A stretch of 64,000 bases of DNA from Nitratireductor thuwali. Its GTDB lineage: Bacteria > Pseudomonadota > Alphaproteobacteria > Rhizobiales > Rhizobiaceae. Below the pieces are notes generated by a model. The model ran no database searches, was not told the DNA's origin, and saw only the letters and a list, made by a program, of their open reading frames with translations. Every line of letters begins with the position of its first letter. Position 1 is the stretch's first letter. Shown here piece after piece: positions 30,867 through 39,854 of this stretch. The position numbers were made by a program, and so were the translations under genes. Where the stretch lies: contig NZ_CP030941.1 in the NCBI RefSeq assembly GCF_036621415.1, positions 1,364,001 through 1,428,000 on the forward strand, in the 5' to 3' direction.

Positions 30867-30947
30867 CGCCATATCGTGGATGGCCGTGAACCGGGCCGGC
30901 ATTATCTGTTATACTCGTCGACGGATGCCAATTCGGGAGGCTCAAGA

Positions 30948-31265
30948 ATGAACACCGCGAACCTGCAGTTGGAAGGCGTTCTCATGGCCATGGCGGCGCT
31001 TTGCCGCCTGATGCGCGAACAGGGACTTGCAACCGGCGACCAGATAGACGGCGTGATGGAGGAGGCCGAGCGGGCGCTCAAGGACGACAAGCTGCGTCCC
31101 GCCGCGGTATCGGCCGCCAATGTGGAGGCGGCGCTGTTTCCCCTGCGCTTCCTGCGCGAGGCCAACCGACGGTCGGACGACCCCGAGCATGTCGCTTTCA
31201 GCGGTATCGCGACCGCCGTCGGCCAAGCGCGCCGGCAGCCTGCCGCGGCTGACAACGGCCAGTGA
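30948..31265 (+). CDS. Hypothetical protein, small helical
   Basis: A 105-residue protein preceded by GGGAGG (30935-30940). It is largely helical, starting MNTANLQLEGVLMAMAALCR and rich in Ala, Glu and Arg, with no signal peptide, cysteine pattern or known motif. It is conserved-looking in codon use and well spaced from queF (81 bases). A second small gene follows 45 bases later, so the two may form a unit. I do not recognise a family. Confidence 0.65.
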   Translation: MNTANLQLEGVLMAMAALCRLMREQGLATGDQIDGVMEEAERALKDDKLRPAAVSAANVEAALFPLRFLREANRRSDDPEHVAFSGIATAVGQARRQPAAADNGQ

Positions 31266-31310
31266 CTCCTCTCGTGACTTCCACCTGACTGCCCGAGCGA
31301 GGAAAGCCGC

Positions 31311-31592
31311 ATGTCGCAAATGACCATTGAGGAACTCGAAGGAGCCCTCCACGCCCAGAGGGAAACGCTTGCGCTTATCCTGGCATGGCTTGCCGACATG
31401 GCGGATGACGATGCGGAAGCGCTTTGGGCGGCCATGGAAGAGCGGGCGGAACTGGAGGATCACCAGGAAGACCCGGGCGCCGTTCCAGCCGATGGACTGG
31501 CCATCGAGGGGGCGATGATGACGGAGTTCCAGCTCATACTTCGCGCCGCGCGGGCCCGTTTGGCTGAACAAAGGGAAAAAGCCGGCAGATAG
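31311..31592 (+). CDS. Hypothetical protein, small acidic
   Basis: A 93-residue protein with GAGGAAAG upstream of the ATG. It is acidic in its first two thirds (MADDDAEALWAAMEERAELE) and ends in a basic helix (FQLILRAARARLAEQREKAG). It is probably helical and cytoplasmic. No family is recognised. It lies 45 bases after the previous small gene and is convergent with pcm, whose stop is 19 bases away. Confidence 0.65.
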   Translation: MSQMTIEELEGALHAQRETLALILAWLADMADDDAEALWAAMEERAELEDHQEDPGAVPADGLAIEGAMMTEFQLILRAARARLAEQREKAGR

Positions 31593-31610
31593 ACTGTCCG
31601 AAGCCGCATC

Positions 31611-32264
31611 CTATTCGGCGCGCCAGCCCGCGCTGCCCACAAGCGCGACAAAGCGGACGGGCAACAGGTCTTCCTCGCTGGTATTGCCATGTTCGTCGAG
31701 CACGACCCGGATGAGCCTCTGCTCCGTCCGGGTGCCGACGGGCATGATGAGCCGCCCTCCGGGCGCAAGCTGCTCCTTCCAGGCCGCTGGAACATCGGGT
31801 CCGCCCGCCGCCGCGACGATCGCGTCGAAAGGCGCCTTTTCCGGAAGTCCCAGCGTTCCGTCGCCCTGCACGACGTGCACATTGCCGTAGCCCAGCCGCT
31901 GGAGCCTTGCCTGCGCCGCATCGGCCAGTGCCTCGTAGCGCTCGATCGTATGGACCTCTGCGGCGATTTCAGCCATCACCGCGGCCGCGTAGCCCGAGCC
32001 GGTCCCGATCTCCAGCACGCGCTCGCCCCGCACCAGGCCCGAAGCTTCGATCATATACGCCACCACATAGGGCTGCGAGATGGTCTGGCCTTCGCCGATG
32101 GGCAGCGGCGCGTCGTCATAGGCCGATGCCTTCATATCCTCGGGCACGAACTCATGGCGCGGCACCTTTCGCATCGCCTCCAGCACCGCCCCGTCTCTGA
32201 TGCCGCCCCCGACGAGATCGCGCTCCACCATCCTGCGGCGGGCCTCGTCGAAATCCCAGATCAT
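31611..32264 (-). CDS. pcm: Protein-L-isoaspartate O-methyltransferase
   Basis: PCMT methylates isoaspartyl residues in damaged proteins using S-adenosylmethionine, starting their repair. The 217-residue protein (ATG 32264) has the N-terminal RRRMVERDLVGGGIRD helix, MRKVPRHEFVPEDM, the PCMT signature PLPIGEGQTISQPYVVAYM, and the SAM motif VLEIGTGSGYAAAVMAE (about residue 84). An upstream in-frame ATG at 32336 would add 24 non-conserved residues. It is divergent from the RND efflux genes with a 258-base gap in which I see no gene. Confidence 0.95.
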   Translation of the reverse strand: MIWDFDEARRRMVERDLVGGGIRDGAVLEAMRKVPRHEFVPEDMKASAYDDAPLPIGEGQTISQPYVVAYMIEASGLVRGERVLEIGTGSGYAAAVMAEIAAEVHTIERYEALADAAQARLQRLGYGNVHVVQGDGTLGLPEKAPFDAIVAAAGGPDVPAAWKEQLAPGGRLIMPVGTRTEQRLIRVVLDEHGNTSEEDLLPVRFVALVGSAGWRAE

Positions 32265-32522
32265 CGCCAATCTCCCAGACAGGTCGTCGAGCCACGGGCG
32301 CGGGAGCCGAGACACGATCAGCGCCGATCCAGCCACGACATTACAAGCACAGTTTCAAGACGCCACAGCAGGGCATCGGTTCCAACCATTACTGCGATTT
32401 AATGATATTCTTGGTGAAATCCGCCGCCGTTTCGGCGTAGGAACATGGGCGCAGGCGGCAACAATCGTTCTGGCCTGGGCACCACCTTCCTTGCCGCACA
32501 CATTGTTGAGCCGGAGATTTGC

Positions 32523-33686
32523 ATGACCTGGTGGAAACAGCTCCTATTGGGCCTGTTCATTTTAGTGGCCACCATGGCCATCTGGTACCGTTTCGTGCCA
32601 GGGGCGGCGCAGATCGTGGCCGAGTGGGGGCTGGGCCAGGGACCGGCCGAGGCTGCGGTTTCCCAAGATGGTGCGCCGGGCAGAGGCGGTGCGCGGCGCG
32701 GCGGACCGGGCGGTGCTGGCAGCGCAGTGGTCGTACGGCCCGTCACCGACGCCACGATCAACGATCGCCTTACTGCGATCGGCACCGGCAGGGCGCTCCA
32801 TTCGGTAGCAGTGCGGCCTTATGCGTCCGGCCGGCTGGTGGAGATCCTGGCCAAACCCGGCGAACCGGTGGAGGCCGGCGCGGTAATCGCGCGGCTGGAT
32901 GCCGAAGCCGAGGAAATCGCGCTGGATCGCGCCCAGCTTGCCCTCGACGACGCGCAGGCCCGGCTGGAGCGCATTGAGGCCCTCCGCTCCTCCAACACCG
33001 TGACCGCCGTCCAGCAGACCGAGGCGGAGCTTCAGGTGCGTAACGCGGCACTGGCGTTGCGCGATGCGCGGCTGGCGCTGGCAAGGCGACAGATAATCGC
33101 TCCCATCGGCGGCATGCTGGGCATCCTGCCGGTGTCTTTGGGAGACTATGTCACCTCCTCGTCGGACATCGCCAGGCTCGACGACCGGTCGCAGCTTCTG
33201 GTGGATTTCTGGGTGCCCGAAAAATATGCCCGCGCCATCACCGTTGGCGCGCCCCTTGTGGCCGAATCGGTCGCCAGGCCGGGCGAGCGTTATCAGGGCC
33301 AGGTTCGGGCCATCGACAACCAGGTCGACGAAGGCAGCCGCACCCTGCGCATCCAGGGCCTTATCGAGAATCCCGGTGACGTACTGCGTTCCGGCATGGC
33401 CTTCCAGGTGACGATGCGGTTCGACGGGGAAAGCTTCCCCGCCGTCGATCCGCTCTCGATCCAGTGGGGCAGCGACGGCGCCTATGTCTGGGTCGTTCGC
33501 GACGGCGTCGCCCGGAGAACGCCGGTGCGCATCGTCCAGCGCAACGCCGATCTCGTGCTCGTGGACGGCACCTTCGAAGACGGCGACCAGGTGGTCACCG
33601 AGGGCGTGCATTCGGTCCGCGAGGGCCAGAAGGTGATGGTCGCCGGAGACGAGGCCGGCAACGGCGGCGCCGGCCGTGGCTCGTGA
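32523..33686 (+). CDS. RND efflux periplasmic adaptor subunit
   Basis: A 387-residue membrane-fusion protein. One N-terminal membrane helix (LLLGLFILVATMAIWYRFV) precedes a Gly/Ala-rich linker. The biotinyl-lipoyl half-motif VRPYASGRLVEILAKPGEPV, a coiled-coil hairpin (about residues 125-195, DRAQLALDDAQARLERIEAL) and the beta-barrel region follow. It links the inner-membrane RND pump to an outer-membrane channel. The ATG at 32523 is preferred because the anchor begins right after it. The pump gene starts 17 bases after its stop. No outer-membrane channel gene lies nearby. Confidence 0.92.
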   Translation: MTWWKQLLLGLFILVATMAIWYRFVPGAAQIVAEWGLGQGPAEAAVSQDGAPGRGGARRGGPGGAGSAVVVRPVTDATINDRLTAIGTGRALHSVAVRPYASGRLVEILAKPGEPVEAGAVIARLDAEAEEIALDRAQLALDDAQARLERIEALRSSNTVTAVQQTEAELQVRNAALALRDARLALARRQIIAPIGGMLGILPVSLGDYVTSSSDIARLDDRSQLLVDFWVPEKYARAITVGAPLVAESVARPGERYQGQVRAIDNQVDEGSRTLRIQGLIENPGDVLRSGMAFQVTMRFDGESFPAVDPLSIQWGSDGAYVWVVRDGVARRTPVRIVQRNADLVLVDGTFEDGDQVVTEGVHSVREGQKVMVAGDEAGNGGAGRGS

Positions 33687-33702
33687 CGAAGGCGGAAATC
33701 CG

Positions 33703-36700
33703 ATGAGCAAAGAGACGATCTCCGACACCGCAGCGGGAAGCACGGCGCTTTTCGTTCGCCGCCCCGTTCTGGCCTTCGTTTTCAACATGCTGATCACCGT
33801 GGCGGGCCTTGCCGCGCTCTACGGCGTCGAGGTCCGGGAACTGCCGGATGTGGACCGTCCCGTTATCTCCATCACCACGCGTTTCGACGGCGCGGCGGCC
33901 GAGACCATCGACCGCGAGATCACCACCTTCGTCGAAGGCGCCGTCGCCCGCATCGCGGGTGTGACCTCCATTTCCTCCTCATCCTCGTTCGGCAGAAGCC
34001 GCGTGACGGTTGAGTTCAGCGAAAGCGTCAACCTGGACACCGCCGCATCGGATGCACGGGACGCCGTCGGCCGCATTCAGAACCAGCTTCCTGAAGATGC
34101 CGACACCCCTACGGTCGTCAAAGCCGACGAGAATTCCGACGCCGTGATGCGTCTGGCCGTCGTCTCCGACAACCTGTCGATTGAGGACATGACCGTCTTT
34201 GTCGAAGACGAGATCGTCGACAAGCTCGCTGCCGTTCCCGGCGTTGCCGATGTTCAGGTTTACGGAGATCGCAACAAGATATTCCGCGTCGATGTCGACC
34301 AGACCCGCCTCGCCAGCAAGGGCTTCACCATTGGCGACATCGGCAGTGCGCTTGCCGGTGTTTCCTTCGACACGCCCGCCGGCTCGCTCTCCAGCAACAC
34401 GCAGGAACTGATCGTCCGGGCCTCAGCCTCGGTGCGGACGGCGGAGGATTTCGAGAACATCCAGCTGACGAAGAACGTCCGGCTTGCCGACGTCGCCACC
34501 GTGACGCTGGGGCCGGATACCGGCGAAAGCCGGCTCCGCGCCAACGGTGCGCCGGGCATCGGCCTCGGCATTGTAAGGCAGGCGCAGTCAAACACGCTCG
34601 ACATCTCCGAAGGCGTGCGCGCGGCGGTCGAGGCTCTGCGGCCGGACCTGCCGCAAGGCATGTCGATCTCGATCTCCAGCGACGACGCCACCTTCATCAA
34701 GGGCGCGATCAGCGAAGTCGAAATCGCGCTTGGCATCTCCGTGACAGTGGTTCTCCTGGTGATCTATGTCTTCCTGCGGGACATTCGGGCCACGATCATT
34801 CCCGGCGTCGCCATCCCGGTGGCGCTCATCGGCACCGTCGCCGCTATCTACCTGGCGGGTTTTTCCATAAACATCCTGACGCTGTTGGCGCTTGTGCTGG
34901 CGACGGGGCTTGTCGTCGACGACGCAATCGTCGTGCTGGAAAACATCGTGCGCCGGCGCAATATGGGAATGGGCCCTCGCGCGGCCGCCGTCCTTGGAAC
35001 GAAGGAGGTGTTCTTCGCCGTCATAGCGACCACGGCCACGCTGGTCGCCGTATTCGTCCCGCTCTCCTTCCTGCCGGGACAGGCAGGCGGGCTCTTCCGC
35101 GAATTCGGTTTCGTGCTCGCGATTTCGGTCTTTCTGTCCTCCATCGTCGCCTTGTCGTTGTGTCCCATGCTTGCGTCGCGCATGCTGGCGGCGGGCAACG
35201 CCGACGGCACCCGTCAGGGCGGCCGGCTCGGCTGGCTCGGCGGCAAGCTGGCCCGCCTCTATGCGCGCACACTTCGTTTCAGCCTCAATGCGCCGGCCAT
35301 CATCCTGCTCGTTTCGGCGCTCTTTGCCGGCATCGCGTTCAGCCTCTACGGGACGATCAAGAACGAGCTGACGCCCGCCGAAGACCGGTCGCTGGCCTTC
35401 ATGCGAGTCTCGGCTCCACAAGGTGTCAGCCTCGATTATCTCGCCGATCAGATGCGCCGGGTGGAAGCCCTGCTCGCGCCGCTGCGCGAGGGGGGCGACA
35501 TCCGCAGCACATTCTCCGTCATCGGAATGGGCGGCACCAACAGCGGTTTCCTGGTGCTCGGCCTTGCGCCATGGGAAGAACGCGAACGAAGCCAGCAGGA
35601 CATCCTGAACGAGGTCAATGCGCTTGCACGCAAGGTGCCGGGCGTCCGCGCCTTCGCCTTCCAGCCAAACAGCCTGGGAATCCGCGGCTCGGGCAGCGGC
35701 CTCCAGTTCGCCGTGGCCGGGTCGAACTATGACAGGCTGACGGAAGCCGCCACCAACATCGTGGCCGCCATGGAGAAGGATCCGCGCTTTCAGCAGTCTC
35801 GCCTCTCCCGTGACACCACCCAGCCGCAGTTGCGCGTCGACATCGACCGCCAGCGCGCATCCGACCTCGGCATCGACATTGGCGGTCTCGGCACATCGAT
35901 CCAGGCATTGCTCGACGGCCGCAAGGTCGGCACCGTCTTCATCGAAGACAAGAGCATCGACATAAAGCTGCTGTCGACGACCAACCCGGTCAACGACCCG
36001 ACCGACCTGGAGAACATATTCGTGAAGACGGGTGACGGACGCTTCGTGCCGCTCGCCACGATAACCTCGCTCAGCGAACAGGCAGTGCCGCCTTCGCTCT
36101 CGCGCGAACAGCAGGCGCGCATCGTGGCAGTGACCTCCGCGCTCGCCGACGATTTCGCGCTGGGCGACGCCCTGGCCGCCGCCCGGGAAATCGCTGAGCC
36201 TTACCTGCCGGAGGGAAGCCGCATCATTCCTCTAGCCGAAGCCGCCTCGCTGGGCGAGACCGCCAACAGCATGTTCACCATCTTCGGCTTCGCCATCGTC
36301 ATCATCCTGCTCGTTCTGGCCGCCCAGTTCGAGAGCTTCGTCAGCGCGCTCATCATCCTGGTGACGGTTCCGCTCGGGCTTGCCTGCGCGATCTTCGCGC
36401 TGATCTTTACGGGCACCAGCCTCAACGTCTACAGCCAGATCGGGCTCGTGCTCCTCGTCGGCATCATGGCCAAGAACGGGATCCTGATCGTCGAGTTCGC
36501 CAACCAGCTCCGCGACCGTGGCCTGGGCGTGCGCGAAGCCGTCGAGCAGGCCTCGCTGATCCGCCTGCGGCCGGTGGCGATGACCATGATCTGCACCGTG
36601 GTCGGCGGTCTGCCGCTGGTGCTGGCCAGCGGGGCGGGAGCCGAGGCCCGCATCGCGCTTGGCTGGGTCATCGTCGGCGGGCTCGGGCTTTCGGCCCTGT

Positions 36701-36825
36701 CGACCCTCTACCTGACGCCGGTGGCCTACCTGCTCCTGGGCCGCTTCATCACCCCGAAAGTCGAGGAAGAGGCACGTCTCGAGCGCGAACTCACCCACGC
36801 TGCGGACGCTTCACGCGCGCACTGA
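33703..36825 (+). CDS. RND efflux permease (AcrB/MdtB-type)
   Basis: A 1040-residue proton-driven pump of the HAE1 class. It has 12 membrane helices in two halves, each with a large periplasmic loop. The first helix is LAFVFNMLITVAGLAALYGV. Helix 4 contains the proton-relay Asp-Asp pair (VLATGLVVDDAIVVLENIVR). Also present are RPVAMTMICTVVGGLPLVLA and the GIMAKNGILIVEFANQLRDR segment of helix 10. AAGGCGGA precedes the ATG at 33703; a start at 33676 would overlap the adaptor gene. Substrates cannot be predicted. It ends 10 bases from the convergent acyl-CoA dehydrogenase. Confidence 0.94.
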   Translation: MSKETISDTAAGSTALFVRRPVLAFVFNMLITVAGLAALYGVEVRELPDVDRPVISITTRFDGAAAETIDREITTFVEGAVARIAGVTSISSSSSFGRSRVTVEFSESVNLDTAASDARDAVGRIQNQLPEDADTPTVVKADENSDAVMRLAVVSDNLSIEDMTVFVEDEIVDKLAAVPGVADVQVYGDRNKIFRVDVDQTRLASKGFTIGDIGSALAGVSFDTPAGSLSSNTQELIVRASASVRTAEDFENIQLTKNVRLADVATVTLGPDTGESRLRANGAPGIGLGIVRQAQSNTLDISEGVRAAVEALRPDLPQGMSISISSDDATFIKGAISEVEIALGISVTVVLLVIYVFLRDIRATIIPGVAIPVALIGTVAAIYLAGFSINILTLLALVLATGLVVDDAIVVLENIVRRRNMGMGPRAAAVLGTKEVFFAVIATTATLVAVFVPLSFLPGQAGGLFREFGFVLAISVFLSSIVALSLCPMLASRMLAAGNADGTRQGGRLGWLGGKLARLYARTLRFSLNAPAIILLVSALFAGIAFSLYGTIKNELTPAEDRSLAFMRVSAPQGVSLDYLADQMRRVEALLAPLREGGDIRSTFSVIGMGGTNSGFLVLGLAPWEERERSQQDILNEVNALARKVPGVRAFAFQPNSLGIRGSGSGLQFAVAGSNYDRLTEAATNIVAAMEKDPRFQQSRLSRDTTQPQLRVDIDRQRASDLGIDIGGLGTSIQALLDGRKVGTVFIEDKSIDIKLLSTTNPVNDPTDLENIFVKTGDGRFVPLATITSLSEQAVPPSLSREQQARIVAVTSALADDFALGDALAAAREIAEPYLPEGSRIIPLAEAASLGETANSMFTIFGFAIVIILLVLAAQFESFVSALIILVTVPLGLACAIFALIFTGTSLNVYSQIGLVLLVGIMAKNGILIVEFANQLRDRGLGVREAVEQASLIRLRPVAMTMICTVVGGLPLVLASGAGAEARIALGWVIVGGLGLSALSTLYLTPVAYLLLGRFITPKVEEEARLERELTHAADASRAH

Positions 36826-36834
36826 ACGCGGATT

Positions 36835-38076
36835 TCACAGAGGCTGCTGCGTGTACTTCCTGAGTTCCGCGCGCGCCACCTGACGGCGGTGAACGGCGTC
36901 GGGGCCATCGGCCAGCCGCAGCGTGCGCAGATGCGTCCACGCCCGCGCCAGCGGCGTGTCCTGGCTGATGCCCTGCCCGCCATGCATCTGAATGGCCTCG
37001 TCGGTCACCTTCAGCGCCACCTGCGGCGCAACCACCTTGATCTGGCTGATCCAGGGCGCGGCCGCGCGCCTGTCTCCCTGATCCATCATCCATGCCGCCT
37101 TCAGGCACAGGAGCCGCGCCATCTCGATCTCCATGCGGCATTCTGCGATGATGTCGTAGTTGGCGCCGAGTTCGGCGAGCCTCTTGCCGAACGCTTCGCG
37201 CCGCAGCGCGCGCTGGCACATCAGCTCCAGCGCGCGCTCGGCCTGGCCGATCGCCCGCATGCAATGGTGGATGCGCCCGGGCCCCAGCCGCCCCTGCGCG
37301 ATGGCGAAACCCTGCCCCTCCCCGACGAGGAGGTTCGAGGCCGGCACGCGCACATTCTCGAACCGCAAATGCATATGGCCGTGCGGCGCGTCATCGTCGC
37401 CATAGACCGTCATCGGACGCAACTTCGTAACGCCGTGCGTGTCGGACGGAACGAGGATCATCGAGTGCTGCTCGTGCTTCGGCCGGCTGCCGTCCGGCGT
37501 GCGCACCATCACGATGTAGATCGCGCAGCGCGGGTCTCCCGCACCCGAGGCCCACCATTTTTCGCCGTTGAGCACGTATGAATCGCCATCGCGCTCGCAA
37601 CGCATGGCGACGTTGGTCGCATCCGACGACGCCACGTCCGGCTCCGTCATCAGATAGGCGGAGCGGATCCGGCCCTCCAGCAGCGGCGCCAGCCACCGCT
37701 CCTTGTGCTCGTCGGCGCCGTAGCGTTCCAGCACCTCCATATTGCCCGTGTCCGGCGCCGAACAGTTGAAGGTTTCCGCCCCCAGATGCGCCTTCCCCAT
37801 TTCCTCCGCCAGATAGGCGTATTCGACCGTGGTCAGGCCGTAGCCCCGCTCCGAGTCCGTAAGCCAGAAGTTCCATAATCCGCGTTCGCGGGCCTTCACC
37901 TTGAGCCCCTCGAGGATTTCGGTCTGACGCGGCGTGTAGGACCAGCGGTCGCCGTCGCGCCCGATTTCGGCAAGGAACTCCTCGTCGGCCGGCATGATCT
38001 CATCGCGCACCATGCGCACGACCTGCTCGTGAACCGGCTTCAGGCGATCGCTCATGCCAAGATTCATGCCGTCCAT
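36835..38076 (-). CDS. Acyl-CoA dehydrogenase family protein (ACAD11/LvaC-like)
   Basis: A 413-residue FAD-dependent ACAD. It shows the conserved [17 protein letters not shown] segment, [47 protein letters not shown] near residue 255, and a C-terminal [40 protein letters not shown] region quoted here only in part by position (about 340-375). The long N-terminal helical part and motif order resemble the ACAD10/ACAD11 branch. With the APH-like kinase, SDR and MaoC genes nearby, it may act on 4-hydroxyacyl-CoA like LvaC of Pseudomonas. It is divergent from the SDR at 38216. Confidence 0.88.
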   Translation of the reverse strand: MDGMNLGMSDRLKPVHEQVVRMVRDEIMPADEEFLAEIGRDGDRWSYTPRQTEILEGLKVKARERGLWNFWLTDSERGYGLTTVEYAYLAEEMGKAHLGAETFNCSAPDTGNMEVLERYGADEHKERWLAPLLEGRIRSAYLMTEPDVASSDATNVAMRCERDGDSYVLNGEKWWASGAGDPRCAIYIVMVRTPDGSRPKHEQHSMILVPSDTHGVTKLRPMTVYGDDDAPHGHMHLRFENVRVPASNLLVGEGQGFAIAQGRLGPGRIHHCMRAIGQAERALELMCQRALRREAFGKRLAELGANYDIIAECRMEIEMARLLCLKAAWMMDQGDRRAAAPWISQIKVVAPQVALKVTDEAIQMHGGQGISQDTPLARAWTHLRTLRLADGPDAVHRRQVARAELRKYTQQPL

Positions 38077-38215
38077 ACGTTCCTCCCTGTTGAGCAGATC
38101 GCTTTTCCACGCGGCGGCGCGTTTCCAGCCTTTACGGATGCGCGAATGGTGAACAGACTGGCCTTGTTGTCAATGTCGCCTGCAAGCGAAAGCGAGCACG
38201 AACGGAAGCGCCTTC

Positions 38216-39031
38216 ATGAACTATTTCGAGCATCTCTTTTCCCTTTCTGGAAAAATAGCCCTCGTTACCGGAGGAGCTTCGGGGATCGGCCATATGGCCG
38301 CAACCGCTATGGTGCAGGCCGGCGCCCATGTCATGATCGCGTCGCGGCGTGGCGAGGAGTGCGAGCAGGCGGCGAGCGCTCTGAACGAACTCGACGCGCC
38401 CGGCAGTGCCGAAGGCTTTGCCGGCGATGTCGGATCGGAAAGCGGCGTGGCGGACCTTTCCGCCGAGGTCGCCCGGCGCACGGACCGGCTGAACATCCTG
38501 TTCAACAATGCTGGCCTTAGCTGGGGCGAGAATATCGAGAGCTTCCCCTACCACGCCTGGGCGCGGGTGATGAACGTCAACGTAGCCGGCCTCTTTCATC
38601 TCACCCGCGAATTGCTGCCATTGCTGGAAAAGGCGGCAAGCCCCGCCGATCCCGCGCGCATCGTCAATCTGGGGTCGGTGATGGGCACGCAGCCTATTGC
38701 CGATGGGGCTTATTCCTACTCTGCCTCCAAGGCCGCTGTTCACCACCTGACCCGGATACTGGCACACGAGCTCGCCGGGCGCAGCATCACCATCAACGCG
38801 TTCGCGCCCGGCCCCTTCAAGAGCCGCATGACGGAGTTTGCCACGGGATCTGAGGAAAAGGCCGCCAAGGTAGGCGCCCGGGTGCCCCTTGGCCGCATCG
38901 GCACGCCCGATGACATTGCCGGAGCGACACTGTATCTGTGCTCGCGGGCGGGCAGCTACGTCACCGGAGCGATCCTGCCGATCGATGGCGGCCAATCGGC
39001 CCAGCATGGAATGAAATTGTTCAGGGACTAG
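38216..39031 (+). CDS. SDR-family oxidoreductase; stop codon supplied by a MITE
   Basis: A 271-residue short-chain dehydrogenase. It has the NAD(P) motif LVTGGASGIGHMAAT (about residue 17), NNAGLSWGEN (about 99), and the catalytic Tyr and Lys in DGAYSYSASKAAVHHL (about 165). The C-terminal SDR tail ITGAILPIDGGQ-like block reads YVTGAILPIDGGQSAQHGM. The last codon and stop (GAC TAG, stop at 39029-39031) coincide with the left edge of the inserted element, so the native C-terminus may have differed slightly. It is divergent from the acyl-CoA dehydrogenase gene. Confidence 0.92.
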   Translation: MNYFEHLFSLSGKIALVTGGASGIGHMAATAMVQAGAHVMIASRRGEECEQAASALNELDAPGSAEGFAGDVGSESGVADLSAEVARRTDRLNILFNNAGLSWGENIESFPYHAWARVMNVNVAGLFHLTRELLPLLEKAASPADPARIVNLGSVMGTQPIADGAYSYSASKAAVHHLTRILAHELAGRSITINAFAPGPFKSRMTEFATGSEEKAAKVGARVPLGRIGTPDDIAGATLYLCSRAGSYVTGAILPIDGGQSAQHGMKLFRD

Positions 39032-39291
39032 GGTCAGGACCTATTGATGTTGCTTGATTGGTATGAGTCAATTTGCCTGGAGAGGAGGCGCAAGCCTGCA
39101 GGAAACCATCCGGTTTTCAAAGGCTTGCAACGCTCTCTCCAGGCAAATTGGCCATATCCCGAAGGGACGGACGATGGACTTTGAACTGCCGCGTCGAGCC
39201 GCTTGGACGGGCATGAGCCCGCCCGGCGCATCTCTCCTTGCATTTCCGTGTCCATCGTCCGCCAATCAAGTAACATCAATAGGTCCTGACC
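39032..39291. mobile_element. MITE (about 260 bp), non-coding, with long inverted repeats
   Basis: The ends 39029-39061 and 39262-39294 are inverted repeats matching at 32 of 33 positions (outermost GGTCAGGACCTATTGATGTT). It is flanked on both sides by CTAG (39028-39031 and 39292-39295), so either CTAG or TA was the target. Inside are further hairpins: CAATTTGCCTGGAGAG (39069-39084) with its exact complement at 39135-39150; GCAAGCCT/AGGCTTGC (39090-39097, 39121-39128); and GGACGATGGAC/GTCCATCGTCC (39169-39179, 39250-39260). No protein is encoded. It is probably mobilised by an IS5- or Tc1-type transposase elsewhere in the genome. Confidence 0.85.
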
Positions 39292-39371
39292 CTAGAGCGC
39301 GATGGCGATTCGACGAAGCGCCGTCATGAACTAGATCATTGGGACGCAATACGGAGTCGAAACACCCACCC

Positions 39372-39854
39372 ATGGAAACAATCTCCATAGATGCTGCAAA
39401 GGCGCTTATCGGCAAGGAAGTCGGCGTGTCTCACTGGCGGCAGGTGTCGCAAGAGATGATCGACCAGTTCGCGGCAGCGACCGACGACCATCAATGGATT
39501 CATACCGATCCCGAGCGCGCCGCACGCGAGACGCCGTATGGCGGCACGATCGCCCATGGGTTCCTGTCACTGTCGCTTCTGTCGACCATGGTGTTCGAGG
39601 CGGTGCCACGGCTGGAATGTACCGCGATGGGGGTCAATTTCGGCTTTGACCGCATAAGGTTTCTCAACCCCGTCAAGTCGGGCGCCCGTGTGCGCGCCCG
39701 TTTCGAACTGGGCGACCTCAAGGTGCGCCCTTCCGGGATCGTCGAAGTCCATTACGATGTCACAGTGGAGATCGAAAACAGCCTGAAACCCGCGCTGACC
39801 GCGCGCTGGCTGACGCTCGCCATGCCTGATCGCAGCGGGGAAAGCGCGGCATGA
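39372..39854 (+). CDS. MaoC-family enoyl-CoA hydratase
   Basis: A 160-residue hot-dog protein. The MaoC hydratase motif with the catalytic Asp and His is visible in QFAAATDDHQWIHTDPERA (about residues 33-51), followed by PYGGTIAHGFLSLSLLS. The later strand NFGFDRIRFLNPVKSGARVR is typical of the (R)-specific enoyl-CoA hydratase/NodN-like group. It starts at the ATG at 39372. Its end overlaps the kinase gene by four bases (ATGA), so both are one transcript and probably one pathway of acyl-CoA metabolism. Confidence 0.92.
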   Translation: METISIDAAKALIGKEVGVSHWRQVSQEMIDQFAAATDDHQWIHTDPERAARETPYGGTIAHGFLSLSLLSTMVFEAVPRLECTAMGVNFGFDRIRFLNPVKSGARVRARFELGDLKVRPSGIVEVHYDVTVEIENSLKPALTARWLTLAMPDRSGESAA

